Origin: Lachnospiraceae bacterium
Lineage (GTDB): Bacteria > Bacillota_A > Clostridia > Lachnospirales > Lachnospiraceae
DNA: 64,000 nt
Assembly: GCA_017522685.1 (NCBI GenBank)
Contig: JAFWYN010000028.1
Span: 38,079-102,078, forward strand
Direction of reading: 5' to 3'
In this document: one piece after another, positions 44,791-54,417 of the stretch
Numbering within the stretch: the stretch's first letter is position 1
Layout of the letters: each line of letters starts with the position of its first letter
Notes under the pieces: generated by a model
The model's input: only the letters and a program-made list of their open reading frames with translations
Told to the model about the DNA's origin: nothing
The model's database searches: none
Made by a program: the position numbers and the translations under genes

Positions 44791-46584
44791 ATGAATGAAG
44801 CTACAAATAACGTAAACGATAATGTTGAATATGAGATTACTTCAGAGACTACTTGTGAAGTGGTTGGTTATGAAGGAGAACTTGCGGAAGTGAGCATACC
44901 GGAGACGGTTATCATCGACGGAAAACAGTATGCGGTTACCTCGGTGGCTGATCGTGCTTTCTATGGCTGTAAGGAGTTGGAATCGGTTGAACTTCCTGAC
45001 TCTGTAGAAGACATTGGTGGATTTGTTTTCTGCGATTGCGAAAACTTAAGCAAAGTCAAGCTTCCGGCCGGACTTACAAAAATAAATACCTTTACTTTTA
45101 AAGGGTGTAAGTCTTTGGAACATATAGAGCTTCCGGATTCTATTACAACCATAGGTGATTGGGCTTTCTATAATTGTGAAAAACTAAGTGCGATCGATTT
45201 TCCTTCCGGATTAAGAGTCTTGAAAGGTGGGGCTTTTCAAGGTTGTGCATCTTTAAAGCACGTTGAACTTCCGTTAGGGTTAACAGAGATTGATAGAATT
45301 GTCTTTGCTAATTGTCCGTCATTGGAGGAACTTCCTGAAGCACCGTTTTGTAAATATGGTTTTAGCGAAGATGTCAGTAAGGAAGTTGTGGATGAGGAGG
45401 AAGGTAGCACTGAACCGGAAGACTGCTGCGAGCAGGAAGTGACAAGGGGTATCAAGCCTTGCAAATTGGCTAAAAATATCATAAGAGTCTGGTCCTACAA
45501 AGGGGAACCGGTGAAACTTTTTCCTGATAAAATTGTGATTGGAGAGAAGGAGCTTCCTACAGAATATAATAAATATACCTGCAAGAACGGTGTTTTGTCT
45601 TGTGAAGATGATGAAAACTTCTATGTTTATGACGGGAATCAATTTGTACAGACAGAATGCAGATACAATCACCACAATGATTACTTTTCGCCGGAAGTAT
45701 TCGTTTCCGCAAAGGTAGATATCGAAAACAGTATTCAGTACATCGCCTTAAACGACCATGGGGCTCAATACGAATTTGAATATACTTTCGTAAACCCGTA
45801 TTTAAATTTTATGAAGCTTACGAAAGAAAAACAGAATAACTCGTTTTCGGAATACTATTATTTTCCTAAAGTAGGAGTGCTGCTCGCTGTAGAATTAGTA
45901 GATAAGAACAACCCCAAACTTCGCTTTTTTTCTAAAACAGGAGAAGAATTGTGGAGCTTAGAGCAAGTAAAGGGAGAAGGATCCTTTAAGTCCCTCTCGT
46001 TTTATGTGAATACCATGAGTATTGACTTTGAAAGCAATGAAATCCTTATAAAAGTACAAAAAGGGAAACGTTGCTATACGGTTTGCTACAATGTGCAAAA
46101 CGGTGAAGTGATTTGGTATCGGAAAGAAAATCATCCGTTCCTGTTTAGCGGTGCGAAGGGTGAAGACGGACTTCAGCATGGATTGATTCCGTATAAGGAA
46201 AACGGAACGCTTGGTACTGTATTGTTTGAAATGAATCCGTCAACGAAGAAAGTGCGTACCTACCGTATTTCAGAGGACGCTAAGGCTGAGAAAGTGTCAG
46301 TTTCCGGCTATGAAACCAAGAATGACGTCTACAAATATATTCTAGACGGAGAAATCTTGTATGCGGTTCACGAAGCGGAGCTGATAGTTGTGGACATTAA
46401 AAAGAAGCGGATATTGGGCAGAAAATCAGCACCGAAAAATTGCAAGTATTTTCAAAACGCTACGGTTCTGATAGAAGATAAGCTGTATGTATGCTTATAT
46501 TATGCTTCCGGCAAAAAGGAAGGCCAATATTTTAGTGAATGTTACTGTTTGGATGAAAGGAGAAATGAAAATAATGACAAATAA
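44791..46584 (+). CDS. BspA-type LRR protein with propeller-like C-terminus
   Basis: 597 residues, no signal peptide. YEITSETTCEVVGYEG (14-29) parallels the previous protein; six LRRs follow to about residue 190 (LESVELPDSVEDIGGFVF, LEHIELPDSITTIGDWAF). The C-terminal 370 residues show repeated beta strands with aromatic residues (LRFFSKTGEELWSLEQ, YNVQNGEVIWYRKE, ELIVVDIKKKRILG), resembling PQQ-type or WD-type propeller blades. AGGAGG precedes the ATG. Probably a cytoplasmic binding protein. Confidence 0.78.
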   Translation: MNEATNNVNDNVEYEITSETTCEVVGYEGELAEVSIPETVIIDGKQYAVTSVADRAFYGCKELESVELPDSVEDIGGFVFCDCENLSKVKLPAGLTKINTFTFKGCKSLEHIELPDSITTIGDWAFYNCEKLSAIDFPSGLRVLKGGAFQGCASLKHVELPLGLTEIDRIVFANCPSLEELPEAPFCKYGFSEDVSKEVVDEEEGSTEPEDCCEQEVTRGIKPCKLAKNIIRVWSYKGEPVKLFPDKIVIGEKELPTEYNKYTCKNGVLSCEDDENFYVYDGNQFVQTECRYNHHNDYFSPEVFVSAKVDIENSIQYIALNDHGAQYEFEYTFVNPYLNFMKLTKEKQNNSFSEYYYFPKVGVLLAVELVDKNNPKLRFFSKTGEELWSLEQVKGEGSFKSLSFYVNTMSIDFESNEILIKVQKGKRCYTVCYNVQNGEVIWYRKENHPFLFSGAKGEDGLQHGLIPYKENGTLGTVLFEMNPSTKKVRTYRISEDAKAEKVSVSGYETKNDVYKYILDGEILYAVHEAELIVVDIKKKRILGRKSAPKNCKYFQNATVLIEDKLYVCLYYASGKKEGQYFSECYCLDERRNENNDK

Positions 46585-47872
46585 AGAACTTGCTGAGTTT
46601 GAAAAAGAAAATGAATTTAATTTATTTAATAGTGAATATGTAGTATATCCGGGATACACTATGAGATTTTTGATTAAATCCCCAAAAACCTGTGCCGCCG
46701 GAGGCATTGAAAAGGTAACGGAAAAAAATCTGCATCTTGAAATACCTGCCAGTGTTGAAATTAACGGAAATACATATTGGGTGAATGAAATATTTGCAGA
46801 AAGCTTCTGGGGTAATGATTATATTGAATCTGTGACGATACCTGATACGGTTACTTGCATAGACTATGGAGCGTTTAATCAATGTCGCTTCTTAAAGAGC
46901 GTACACATTCCGGATTCGGTAACCGTAATTGATGAACTTGCGTTTACCGGCTGTAAATCCTTAAAATCTGTCAGCCTGCCTGCAAACGTCAAGATTGACA
47001 AAGACAGCTTTGATAGGCGTAAGTCGCTTGTCATAACAAGACGTGAGCCTGTGGAACCTGTTTTAGTTGACGCGAAAGCTGATTCTGCAAAGCAGAGTGA
47101 CTGTGGTGCAGATAAGAAGAATGAAAGCCTGTTTGATGAGAAGCTGTTTATCTGGGAAGGCAAAAAGACCTTTTCTCATGATAATTTTGACGAGCTTGAT
47201 GATATGGATAAGCTACAGGTTCTCACCGGTTGTGAATGCAAAGAGTTCGATGGTTCGGTTGACACTTATTTCAAATACCGTGAACAGGGTAAGAAAGAAG
47301 GCTTCATTCCTGTGATTGTTGCCACGGACGATATATATTTTGAGCAGCTGGAAGTTTTTTTGAAATGCGGTGGCGAAGGTTCTATCTCTAAGATTCAGAA
47401 AATTGTGGAGAAATATCATAAAAAGATGTTGGCAGAGCCTGTGGAAGACGGCAAGGCTTATCTTGAGAAAAATCATATTTTCGGTGAATGGGATGACGAC
47501 GTAGATTTGGACGGTGAAGATTATGAGGCATCAGACGCATTCACCAGAAACGGTTATCTTGTGAGAGTGCCTGTTACCGAGCCGTGGCGTATCTGGGTCT
47601 ACCTGCCTTACGGCGGCTGGAATGCTTGTCCGAAGGTTACAGAGCACATGGCTGTATCAAAGTACTGGTACGAGCAATATGGTGCATATCCTGCCGTGTT
47701 ATCCTTTGACACCATTGATTATGCGGTAGAAAAGCCGGTAGAAGACCTTGAGAAGCTTGCAAATGAAATGGGTACCTACTGCTTCGATATTGTAGAGCAA
47801 GGCTGTGAAACCTATAGTGCTTTGGCGGCAAGCCTTGTGAATTCAAGGATTTGGAATTTCTGGTGGGATTAG
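46574..47872 (+). CDS. LRR protein with DUF4253 C-terminal domain
   Basis: 432 residues. LRR-type repeats at about 70-145 (LKSVHIPDSVTVIDELAF) and a C-terminal DUF4253 domain (about 315-432) recognisable by YLPYGGWNACPKVTEHMAVS, YGAYPAVLSFDTIDY and the ending SRIWNFWWD. DUF4253 occurs in immunity-type gene arrays; no activity is known. The gene overlaps the previous one by 11 nt; AGGAG lies 11 nt before ATG 46574, and ATG 46565 is too close to it. Confidence 0.8.
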   Translation: MTNKELAEFEKENEFNLFNSEYVVYPGYTMRFLIKSPKTCAAGGIEKVTEKNLHLEIPASVEINGNTYWVNEIFAESFWGNDYIESVTIPDTVTCIDYGAFNQCRFLKSVHIPDSVTVIDELAFTGCKSLKSVSLPANVKIDKDSFDRRKSLVITRREPVEPVLVDAKADSAKQSDCGADKKNESLFDEKLFIWEGKKTFSHDNFDELDDMDKLQVLTGCECKEFDGSVDTYFKYREQGKKEGFIPVIVATDDIYFEQLEVFLKCGGEGSISKIQKIVEKYHKKMLAEPVEDGKAYLEKNHIFGEWDDDVDLDGEDYEASDAFTRNGYLVRVPVTEPWRIWVYLPYGGWNACPKVTEHMAVSKYWYEQYGAYPAVLSFDTIDYAVEKPVEDLEKLANEMGTYCFDIVEQGCETYSALAASLVNSRIWNFWWD

Positions 47873-47873
47873 T

Positions 47874-48080
47874 ATGAAGATAATAAAAGCAATAAAAGAC
47901 TTTAAGAATAGTTTAAAGGATGGATGGAAGCCGTTTTTCATAATTATAGGTTTATTTGAGGTGATATATGTGATATTATCTATATTAGGTTATCTGATAT
48001 GGATAATAGCTGATAAGATACGTATGCATAAGCGTTATGTAAAGGGACGAAAAGGGGAAGAAAAAAGTACGGAAGATTAG
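47874..48080 (+). CDS. Small membrane protein
   Basis: 68 residues with a hydrophobic stretch (about 20-48) flanked by basic segments; start 1 nt after the previous stop. Similar in kind to the 47-residue protein at 38278. Unknown function. Confidence 0.6.
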   Translation: MKIIKAIKDFKNSLKDGWKPFFIIIGLFEVIYVILSILGYLIWIIADKIRMHKRYVKGRKGEEKSTED

Positions 48081-48090
48081 GAGGAATTTT

Positions 48091-51000
48091 ATGAAAAGGT
48101 TTTTGGCAGTAATCCTAGCGGTGGTACTCACCGTTTCCATGTTGCCCATGAAAGCAGAAGCAGAGGTTCTAAATAGTGAACACTTACGTTTTGATTTTGG
48201 TGGAGCCGGAGTGGAAGAGGGATACATAGGAGTATCGGCAGAGGATGCTTATACGGCGGAGGCCGGCTATGGATTTGCGAGTACCGACGCGGTGGAGAAT
48301 GTTCCTGCAAGTGGAGAAGGAGCATTGTCGGATGCGGTACGTTTTAAGTCCGGTGTTCCGGGGCATGTTTTTCATGTGGATTTGCCCAGCGGAGTGTATA
48401 AGATAACCGTGACAACCGGCGATGTGCAGTCCACTACCATCAATGCAGAGGGTTTGCCCCAGCTCTTCTTTTTGACGGGCAATAATGCGGTGGATACTTT
48501 TACCATACCGGTGACAGACGGGCAGCTGAATATCTATGCAGGCTCCGGTGTGGGAACAGAGTTTTCTATCAGTGCCCTGGAGATTCAGCGGACATCCACA
48601 GGAACCACTACCAAGCCCACCATCTGGATTGGCGGTGATTCCACGGCTGCAAACTACTACAATGTGCCGGCGGATGCCAAGCGTGGCTGGGGACAGTATT
48701 TAAGCAATTATGTGGATATGGACCAATATGATATACGTAATATATCCGCAAGCGGCATTACCTCACGGGAATTAAAGGATTATTTCTTCCCTTCTGCGGA
48801 GTATTACGGTAAAAGCGGCGATATCATGATTCTGGCGGTAGGGTTGAATGATTATTCCCAGCAGTATACCGGGGATCCCGATGCAGTTGACCCAACAGAA
48901 TATATTGCCAATATGACAGAAATGATTCAGCGTGCAAAAGCAAAGGGAATGACGGTTTATTTGGTACAACAGCATGGTCAGTTGGATGACTGTAGCAAAT
49001 ATCCGGTGCTGACAAGCAAATGGTTTGGCAAGGAACTGGAGACCATTGCAGCGGCAGAGAATGTGGGTATTATCGACTTGTTTGAGCCCTGGCTGGTATT
49101 TTGCATGGAAAATACGGTAAGAGTGGCAGGTAAGTATTATAGCGATGATAAGCTGCATATGAATGCATTGGGGGCGGACATGCTTGCCGGCATGGTGAAG
49201 GAGCAGCTTTTCCCTGCGGCAAAGCCGGCTCCCGGTGAAGACCCGTATAAAAATTTTGATACTTCGTCCACCGTATATTATGAGGCGGAAGCTTCCGGCG
49301 GACCGGTTGTCAATCCTCATAAGGGATATGTTATGACCGTTTATGATGATTGGGCCTTTGAGTCCACCAATCCTTACGGTATCGGCGGCTCTATGAACAA
49401 TACTGCCTGGGAAATGTCCACCATTTGTACCGGGGAACCCAAGTGGGATGAATTGAATCCTGCGGAGGGCGTGTATGACTGGTCTTCCATCGACAGTATG
49501 CTGGAAGCCTGTGAAAAATACGGCTATACCTACGGAATCCGAATTCTTCCCTATTCCCATCTTTCCGGTTCTCATGCTAATTACGGAAAGGACCATGTTT
49601 TCGTACCGGATTGGGTGTTTGCGAAGGGGGCAAAGATGGACCGCGCAACACTGTACAGTGATCCTTCTGTGGAATTGGATATTCCCAAGTGGGACGACCC
49701 CATCTTCTTGCAGGCAGCGAAGGATTTTGCAGATGCTCTTGCAGAACACTACGACGGGGACCCGCGAGTGGAGTTTATCGATATCAGTGTGTTCGGTAAC
49801 TGGGGTGAGTGGCATACTTCCACGTTTAACGGCAACCCCATGCCTTCTATAGAGATTCAGAAGGATATGATTAAGTACTACAGTGATGCTTTCGATAAGA
49901 CATGGCTTTGCGTTACCTCCGGTGCTTACGGAGAAGTGTATGATTATGCACGGTCCCTTGGAATTCCCAAACGTGTGAATGGTTTGATTGGCTCACACAA
50001 CAATGAATGGAATTTAAGACCCAATTATTATGACAATTTACCTGTAATCGGTGAAAACTTCCTGCCCTATAGAATGATGTTGGATCCTACTGTGGCCGAA
50101 GAACAAGGTATAGTGCAGAATTATGATGAGAATTATTTGAGATGGACACCCCAGCGTTTCCGTGAGACCATTGAGATTTCACACTTATCCATCTATGCAT
50201 TTGACCAGGATAGTCATCATAGTTATGAGTTTTATAACGAGCAAAAAGACCTTATCGAGGAAATGAATAACCGATTGGGCTACAATTTCACGGTAACAAG
50301 CGCTAAGAGAAACGGTAATAAGCTGTTGGTTACCATTAAGAATACGGGTTTGGCACCGGCGTTCTTTGATATTACATTGAGCGCGGAGATTACAGATGCA
50401 GAGGGCAATAAACTGGGCACTTTCGGAAACCCTGTAAAAATAGCGAAGGGAACTTTTGCCGACGATACCGAGCAGACCTTTTTGTTTGAATATAACGGAA
50501 CCCTTGACGAGGATGCAGTCCTTTGTCTGGCAATGTATGAAAGCAGTAAATTGCCGGCAACGAAGGCTAAGGCACGTGCTGCAGTTCAGGATCCTACCGT
50601 AAAATTTGACAATAAGAACACCATGTCCAATAACAGATTGCGGATGGTGATTGATGAAAGTATGCACACTCATACAGGAACCTTGGTAGCACAGCAGGAT
50701 GCTACCTGTACCGAGTTTGGCGTAAAGGCATATTATAAATGTCCATGCGGTAAGTTCTTTACGGATGCGGCATGCACCTCAGAAATCACTGATTTAGAAG
50801 CATGGAAGAGCGGAGCGGGAAGGATAGCCAAGGAAGCCCACAGTGGCGGAACTCCTACTTGTGAGAAAAAGGCAAAATGTGCTGTCTGCGGTACGGAGTA
50901 CGGAGAGTTAGCAGATCACGAATATGGTGCAGAATGGAACTCTGATGATGCAGACCACTGGAAGGAATGTGGGGGTTGTGAAGCGGAGAAGGACCGAGGT

Positions 51001-51387
51001 GGCCATGGTGACAATAATAGGGATGGTAAATGTGATGTGTGTGGCAAAACTGTGACATCCGTTGAGCCAACACCCACACCCACGCCAACTCCAACACCCA
51101 CGCCAACTCCAACGCCTACGGTAGCGCCTACAGCGACGCCCACGGTAGCGCCTACAGCGACACCTACGGCCGTGCCTACGGAAGTACCTACGTCGGCACC
51201 TACAGCAGCACCTACAGTAGCCCCCACGGTAGCGCCTACAGCAGCACCTACGGCAACACCTTCAGTGCCCATAAGTCCACAGACAGAGGATGACTCCAAT
51301 CCATGGTTTTTTTGTGGTATTGGTTTTGCTGCTTTGTTGGCTGGGGTCAGCATTTCTCTGCGGAAGAGAAAAAAGTATATAAGATAA
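48091..51387 (+). CDS. Large secreted SGNH-hydrolase/glycosidase-like surface protein
   Basis: 1098 residues. Signal peptide 1-25; CBM-like beta domain about 28-170; SGNH/GDSL esterase about 178-372 (GGDSTAANYY, catalytic Asp-His in SDDKLHMNALGAD), as in rhamnogalacturonan acetylesterases; then a (beta/alpha)8-like region about 392-735 (VVNPHKGYVMTVYDDW, WHTSTFNGNPMPSIEI) of the DUF4832/DUF4874 type. A Cys/His-rich region (about 855-985) with CPCGKFF and CDVCGK, a Pro-Thr-Ala linker (about 990-1060) and a C-terminal SPQTEDD, hydrophobic segment and RKRKK tail follow: a cell-wall sorting signal of non-LPXTG type. Role likely in complex polysaccharide breakdown. Confidence 0.85.
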   Translation: MKRFLAVILAVVLTVSMLPMKAEAEVLNSEHLRFDFGGAGVEEGYIGVSAEDAYTAEAGYGFASTDAVENVPASGEGALSDAVRFKSGVPGHVFHVDLPSGVYKITVTTGDVQSTTINAEGLPQLFFLTGNNAVDTFTIPVTDGQLNIYAGSGVGTEFSISALEIQRTSTGTTTKPTIWIGGDSTAANYYNVPADAKRGWGQYLSNYVDMDQYDIRNISASGITSRELKDYFFPSAEYYGKSGDIMILAVGLNDYSQQYTGDPDAVDPTEYIANMTEMIQRAKAKGMTVYLVQQHGQLDDCSKYPVLTSKWFGKELETIAAAENVGIIDLFEPWLVFCMENTVRVAGKYYSDDKLHMNALGADMLAGMVKEQLFPAAKPAPGEDPYKNFDTSSTVYYEAEASGGPVVNPHKGYVMTVYDDWAFESTNPYGIGGSMNNTAWEMSTICTGEPKWDELNPAEGVYDWSSIDSMLEACEKYGYTYGIRILPYSHLSGSHANYGKDHVFVPDWVFAKGAKMDRATLYSDPSVELDIPKWDDPIFLQAAKDFADALAEHYDGDPRVEFIDISVFGNWGEWHTSTFNGNPMPSIEIQKDMIKYYSDAFDKTWLCVTSGAYGEVYDYARSLGIPKRVNGLIGSHNNEWNLRPNYYDNLPVIGENFLPYRMMLDPTVAEEQGIVQNYDENYLRWTPQRFRETIEISHLSIYAFDQDSHHSYEFYNEQKDLIEEMNNRLGYNFTVTSAKRNGNKLLVTIKNTGLAPAFFDITLSAEITDAEGNKLGTFGNPVKIAKGTFADDTEQTFLFEYNGTLDEDAVLCLAMYESSKLPATKAKARAAVQDPTVKFDNKNTMSNNRLRMVIDESMHTHTGTLVAQQDATCTEFGVKAYYKCPCGKFFTDAACTSEITDLEAWKSGAGRIAKEAHSGGTPTCEKKAKCAVCGTEYGELADHEYGAEWNSDDADHWKECGGCEAEKDRGGHGDNNRDGKCDVCGKTVTSVEPTPTPTPTPTPTPTPTPTVAPTATPTVAPTATPTAVPTEVPTSAPTAAPTVAPTVAPTAAPTATPSVPISPQTEDDSNPWFFCGIGFAALLAGVSISLRKRKKYIR

Positions 51388-51405
51388 TACGGAAGTTTTA
51401 GAAGC

Positions 51406-51442
51406 GGCAGTGAGATGATAATATTCTCACTGCCATTTTTTT
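51406..51442 (+). terminator. Terminator after the surface protein gene
   Basis: GGCAGTGAG (51406-51414) pairs with CTCACTGCC (51426-51434), followed by ATTTTTTT. Confidence 0.88.
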
Positions 51443-51459
51443 CAATCTTGTTTTTTAAA

Positions 51460-51488
51460 TTGCATAACGGCATGCAATACCGTATAAT
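51460..51488 (+). promoter_or_regulatory. Promoter of the amidase gene
   Basis: TTGCAT (51460-51465), 17-bp spacer, TATAAT (51483-51488); the gene starts 52 nt further on. Confidence 0.75.
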
Positions 51489-51539
51489 GTAAAAAGCAAA
51501 ATAAGTAAAAGAAGTATTTACAGAAATCAGGAGAATTAA

Positions 51540-52499
51540 ATGAGAAATGTATATAAATGTCTTTTTTTGAGTCTGATGACCGTATTGTTGTTAACCGGCT
51601 GTGTAGCTCACAGATTGCCGGAGGAGCAACTAATAGTAGTGGGAGAGAAGTTGGAGGAGAAGGATGTGATAAATACATCCACGGAAGCTCCCACCGCGAC
51701 GGAGAAACCGGTGGAGACCGAAACCATTGTGGTTACAGAGGCACCCACGGAAGCACCGGTAGAGACTGAAGCACCCCGGAACACAGAAGCACCACAGATT
51801 ACGGCTACGCCACAGCCCACTCAGACACCTGTGCCAACTATGGCACCCGTATTGCCTGCAGAAAAGAACGGCTTTCTGGTGGTAATTGATGCGGGGCACC
51901 AGCGAAAGGGCAATTCGGAGAAGGAACCGGTAGGACCCGGCTCCGACCAGTTGAAGGCTAAGGTCTCCAGCGGTACCACCGGCTGTGTCAGCGGATGGGC
52001 AGAGTATGAGCTGAATCTGGTGGTTTCTTTGAAGTTACAGGCAGAGCTGGAGGCCAGAGGCTATGAGGTGCTGATGGTGCGAACCACCCATGATGTAAAT
52101 ATCAGTAACAGCGAGCGTGCACAGGTGGCTAATGATGCAGGTGCCGATGTTTTTATCCGTATCCATGCCAATGGTTCGGAGAATCCGGAGGTACACGGAG
52201 CCATGACCATCTGTCAGACAGCAACCAATCCTTACAATGCAGCTTATTATGAAGCCAGCAAGAGCTTAAGTACCTGTGTGCTGGATGGTATGGTGGAAAC
52301 TACCGGTTGTAAGAGACGTAAGGTGTGGGAGACAGATACCATGAGCGGTATTAACTGGTGCCAGGTGCCGGTGACTATCGTGGAGATGGGCTATATGACC
52401 AATCCGGAGGAGGATGCTTTGATGGCTACTCCTGAATACCAGGATAAAATAGTGCAAGGCATTGCCAATGGCATAGATGTTTATGCAAATCGACAATAA
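51540..52499 (+). CDS. N-acetylmuramoyl-L-alanine amidase lipoprotein
   Basis: 319 residues. Lipobox LTGC (C21), then a Thr/Glu/Pro-rich stalk (about 35-110), then an amidase_3 domain (about 115-319): zinc ligands H in VIDAGHQ, E in WAEYELN and H in IRIHANGS, catalytic E in [11 protein letters not shown]. It cleaves the bond between muramic acid and the stem peptide in cell-wall turnover. Lipid-anchored outside the membrane. The stalk is common in this genome's envelope proteins. Confidence 0.93.
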   Translation: MRNVYKCLFLSLMTVLLLTGCVAHRLPEEQLIVVGEKLEEKDVINTSTEAPTATEKPVETETIVVTEAPTEAPVETEAPRNTEAPQITATPQPTQTPVPTMAPVLPAEKNGFLVVIDAGHQRKGNSEKEPVGPGSDQLKAKVSSGTTGCVSGWAEYELNLVVSLKLQAELEARGYEVLMVRTTHDVNISNSERAQVANDAGADVFIRIHANGSENPEVHGAMTICQTATNPYNAAYYEASKSLSTCVLDGMVETTGCKRRKVWETDTMSGINWCQVPVTIVEMGYMTNPEEDALMATPEYQDKIVQGIANGIDVYANRQ

Positions 52500-52573
52500 T
52501 CGACAAATTTACAGATATTTCCAAGTGTGTCAACACATTTATAAAAATATATTAAAATAATTTTAAAAATGTG

Positions 52574-52602
52574 TTGACAAATGTCGAGAGCTTGTATATA
52601 AT
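52574..52602 (+). promoter_or_regulatory. Strong consensus promoter before noncoding transcript
   Basis: TTGACA (52574-52579), 17-bp spacer, TATAAT (52597-52602): a perfect consensus. The -35 lies in an inverted repeat TGTCAACACATTT (near 52527-52539) / AAATGTGTTGACA (52567-52579), which could be an operator; the mirror half carries TTGACA on the opposite strand. Confidence 0.85.
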
Positions 52603-52608
52603 AAAGAC

Positions 52609-52980
52609 ATAAACAACAAGGGTTCACAGTATAGATGAAATGGATGGAGGCACCATCCAAATATATAGAACAGGAGGTACGGACCGCCAGCAACGTAAAT
52701 TGAGATTCTTAAGTGAATCAGGAAAACTTCCATAATATACCAAAGAACAAAGCACAAAGGATAAGAGGTGAATCACAGAAGAGAAAGTAACGCAGTACAT
52801 ATGAGAGATTGATGACGTTACAGTACAATCAGTACGAAAGAGAAATGTGAGAGGTACTAAGGATGAATGGAAGACAATTGAATAGGGAACTAAAAAATGT
52901 TTAGGAGGATTTGTCCAATGGATAGCATAGTTTAGGAGAGCGTGCTGATGAAGTAATGTCGGTACGCTCTCTTTCATTTT
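52609..52980 (+). ncRNA. Putative noncoding RNA, about 370 nt
   Basis: From the consensus promoter to a terminator there is no frame of convincing size or ribosome site. Local hairpins are visible (GGATGG-AGGCA-CCATCC, 52642-52658). A 31-codon frame at 52640-52735 exists without a ribosome site and is not called. The sequence does not show tmRNA, RNase P, SRP or 6S signatures that I can identify. The next gene starts 84 nt after the terminator. Confidence 0.6.
52936..52980 (+). terminator. Terminator of the noncoding transcript
   Basis: GAGAGCGT (52936-52943) pairs with ACGCTCTC (52964-52971), then TTTCATTTT. A 20-nt loop. Confidence 0.8.
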
Positions 52981-53063
52981 GCCTAAAAACTGAAATAATG
53001 GTAGCCATGACCTCTTGTCCTATGGTAATATAGAAGCGAGTTTGATATCAAAGAGGTATATTT

Positions 53064-54413
53064 ATGGACGAAAGAAGAGAAATTCGCAGAAAGAGAAGAC
53101 AGAGGAATCAGATGCTGGCTTATGCAACAGCATTTTTGGCGTTACTTTTGATAGCAGTATTGATTGTGCAGGGCGTAAAGCTTGTGACCAAGAAGGATAC
53201 CACACCTGCCGTCAGTCAGACGGAATCGGTTGCAGATTCTACGGAAGAAATCCCGGAGGCTACACCGGATGTGCTGGATGATCTGTATGCTTCGGAAGAG
53301 GTGCTTATTCCGCCTACTGAGGAACCGGAGGCAACACCTGCACCTCCCACGCAGGAAGAGCTGATGGAGCAGAGAATTGAAGAAATCATTGCAGGCATGC
53401 CCATTACAGAGAAGGTGGCAGGTCTGTTTATCCTGACACCGGAAGGGTTGACCGGTGCCGGTACTGCCATCAAGGCAGGGGATGCTACCAAGGCGGCTTT
53501 GGAAGCCTACAAGGTGGGCGGTATCATATACATGAAGAAGAATATTCAGTCCAAGGAACAGATTACGGAGATGATTGCCAATACCAGGAGCTACAGCAAG
53601 TATCCTTTGTTTATCGCTGTGGATGAAGAGGGCGGTACCGTAACCCGAGTGGCGGCAGCCGGATTGGTGGAGGCACAGCCGTCGCCTAAAGAAATCGGAG
53701 AAACCGGGGATGCCACTAAGGCTTATGAGACCGGAACTACCATTGGCGCTTATCTGAAAGAGCTGGGCTTTGATGTAAACTTCGCACCGGTGGCGGATTT
53801 GAGCAATGTGGAAGGCAGTATTATGCTGGATCGAAGTTATGGAGCCACAGCGGCAGAGGTAACTCCTTATGTGCTTAATATGATGAAGGGCTTGGAGGAG
53901 CAGGGCATAATCGCCTGTATGAAGCATTTCCCGGGGATTGGCGGTACTACCGGAGATACTCATGATGGTCTGGTGGCCATCACCCGTACCGCAGAGGAAA
54001 TGCGTTCAGAGGAGCTGGCAGTGTATAAAGCAGGTATAGAGGCAGGCGTGCAGATGATTATGCTGGGGCATGCGGATGTGGAGTCCCTGACAGGAGATAA
54101 AACATCGGCTGTTTTGTCCAAGGTGATTGTGACGGACATCCTGAGGGGCGAGCTGGGCTTTGACGGAGTGATTGTGACGGATGCATTGAATATGAAGGCT
54201 ATATCTGAGTACTTTACCTCGGAGCAGGCAGCAGTAATGGCACTGAAGGCAGGTTGTGATATGATTATGATGCCGGAGGATTTCCTGCAGGCCTATGCAG
54301 GAGTATTGAATGCAGTATCAGAGGGCACCATTTCAGAAGAGAGAATCAATGATTCCCTGCGTCGTATTTATCGTATCAAGCTGGCAGAGGAGTTTCTGGT
54401 AGAAGGAGAATAA
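53064..54413 (+). CDS. Beta-N-acetylhexosaminidase, GH3 (NagZ-like)
   Basis: 449 residues. N-terminal transmembrane anchor (about 15-35), Thr/Glu/Pro stalk (about 40-95), then the GH3 domain. The NagZ signature KHFPGIGGTTGDTHDG contains the catalytic His; the nucleophile Asp is in VIVTDALNM. VDEEGGTVTR is also typical. It releases N-acetylglucosamine from muropeptides or glycans outside the cell. It sits with the amidase, suggesting cell-wall turnover. Next gene 4 nt away. Confidence 0.92.
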   Translation: MDERREIRRKRRQRNQMLAYATAFLALLLIAVLIVQGVKLVTKKDTTPAVSQTESVADSTEEIPEATPDVLDDLYASEEVLIPPTEEPEATPAPPTQEELMEQRIEEIIAGMPITEKVAGLFILTPEGLTGAGTAIKAGDATKAALEAYKVGGIIYMKKNIQSKEQITEMIANTRSYSKYPLFIAVDEEGGTVTRVAAAGLVEAQPSPKEIGETGDATKAYETGTTIGAYLKELGFDVNFAPVADLSNVEGSIMLDRSYGATAAEVTPYVLNMMKGLEEQGIIACMKHFPGIGGTTGDTHDGLVAITRTAEEMRSEELAVYKAGIEAGVQMIMLGHADVESLTGDKTSAVLSKVIVTDILRGELGFDGVIVTDALNMKAISEYFTSEQAAVMALKAGCDMIMMPEDFLQAYAGVLNAVSEGTISEERINDSLRRIYRIKLAEEFLVEGE

Positions 54414-54417
54414 GCTT

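Noticed and set aside
48772..49815. 347-codon frame on the - strand
   Set aside because: It lies opposite the secreted surface protein, which has clear domains; it is a shadow frame.
50916..51473. 185-codon - strand frame with Val/Gly repeats
   Set aside because: It is the complement of the Pro-Thr linker repeat of the surface protein.
52640..52735. 31-codon frame within the noncoding transcript
   Set aside because: No ribosome binding site and no recognisable signal; left as noncoding.
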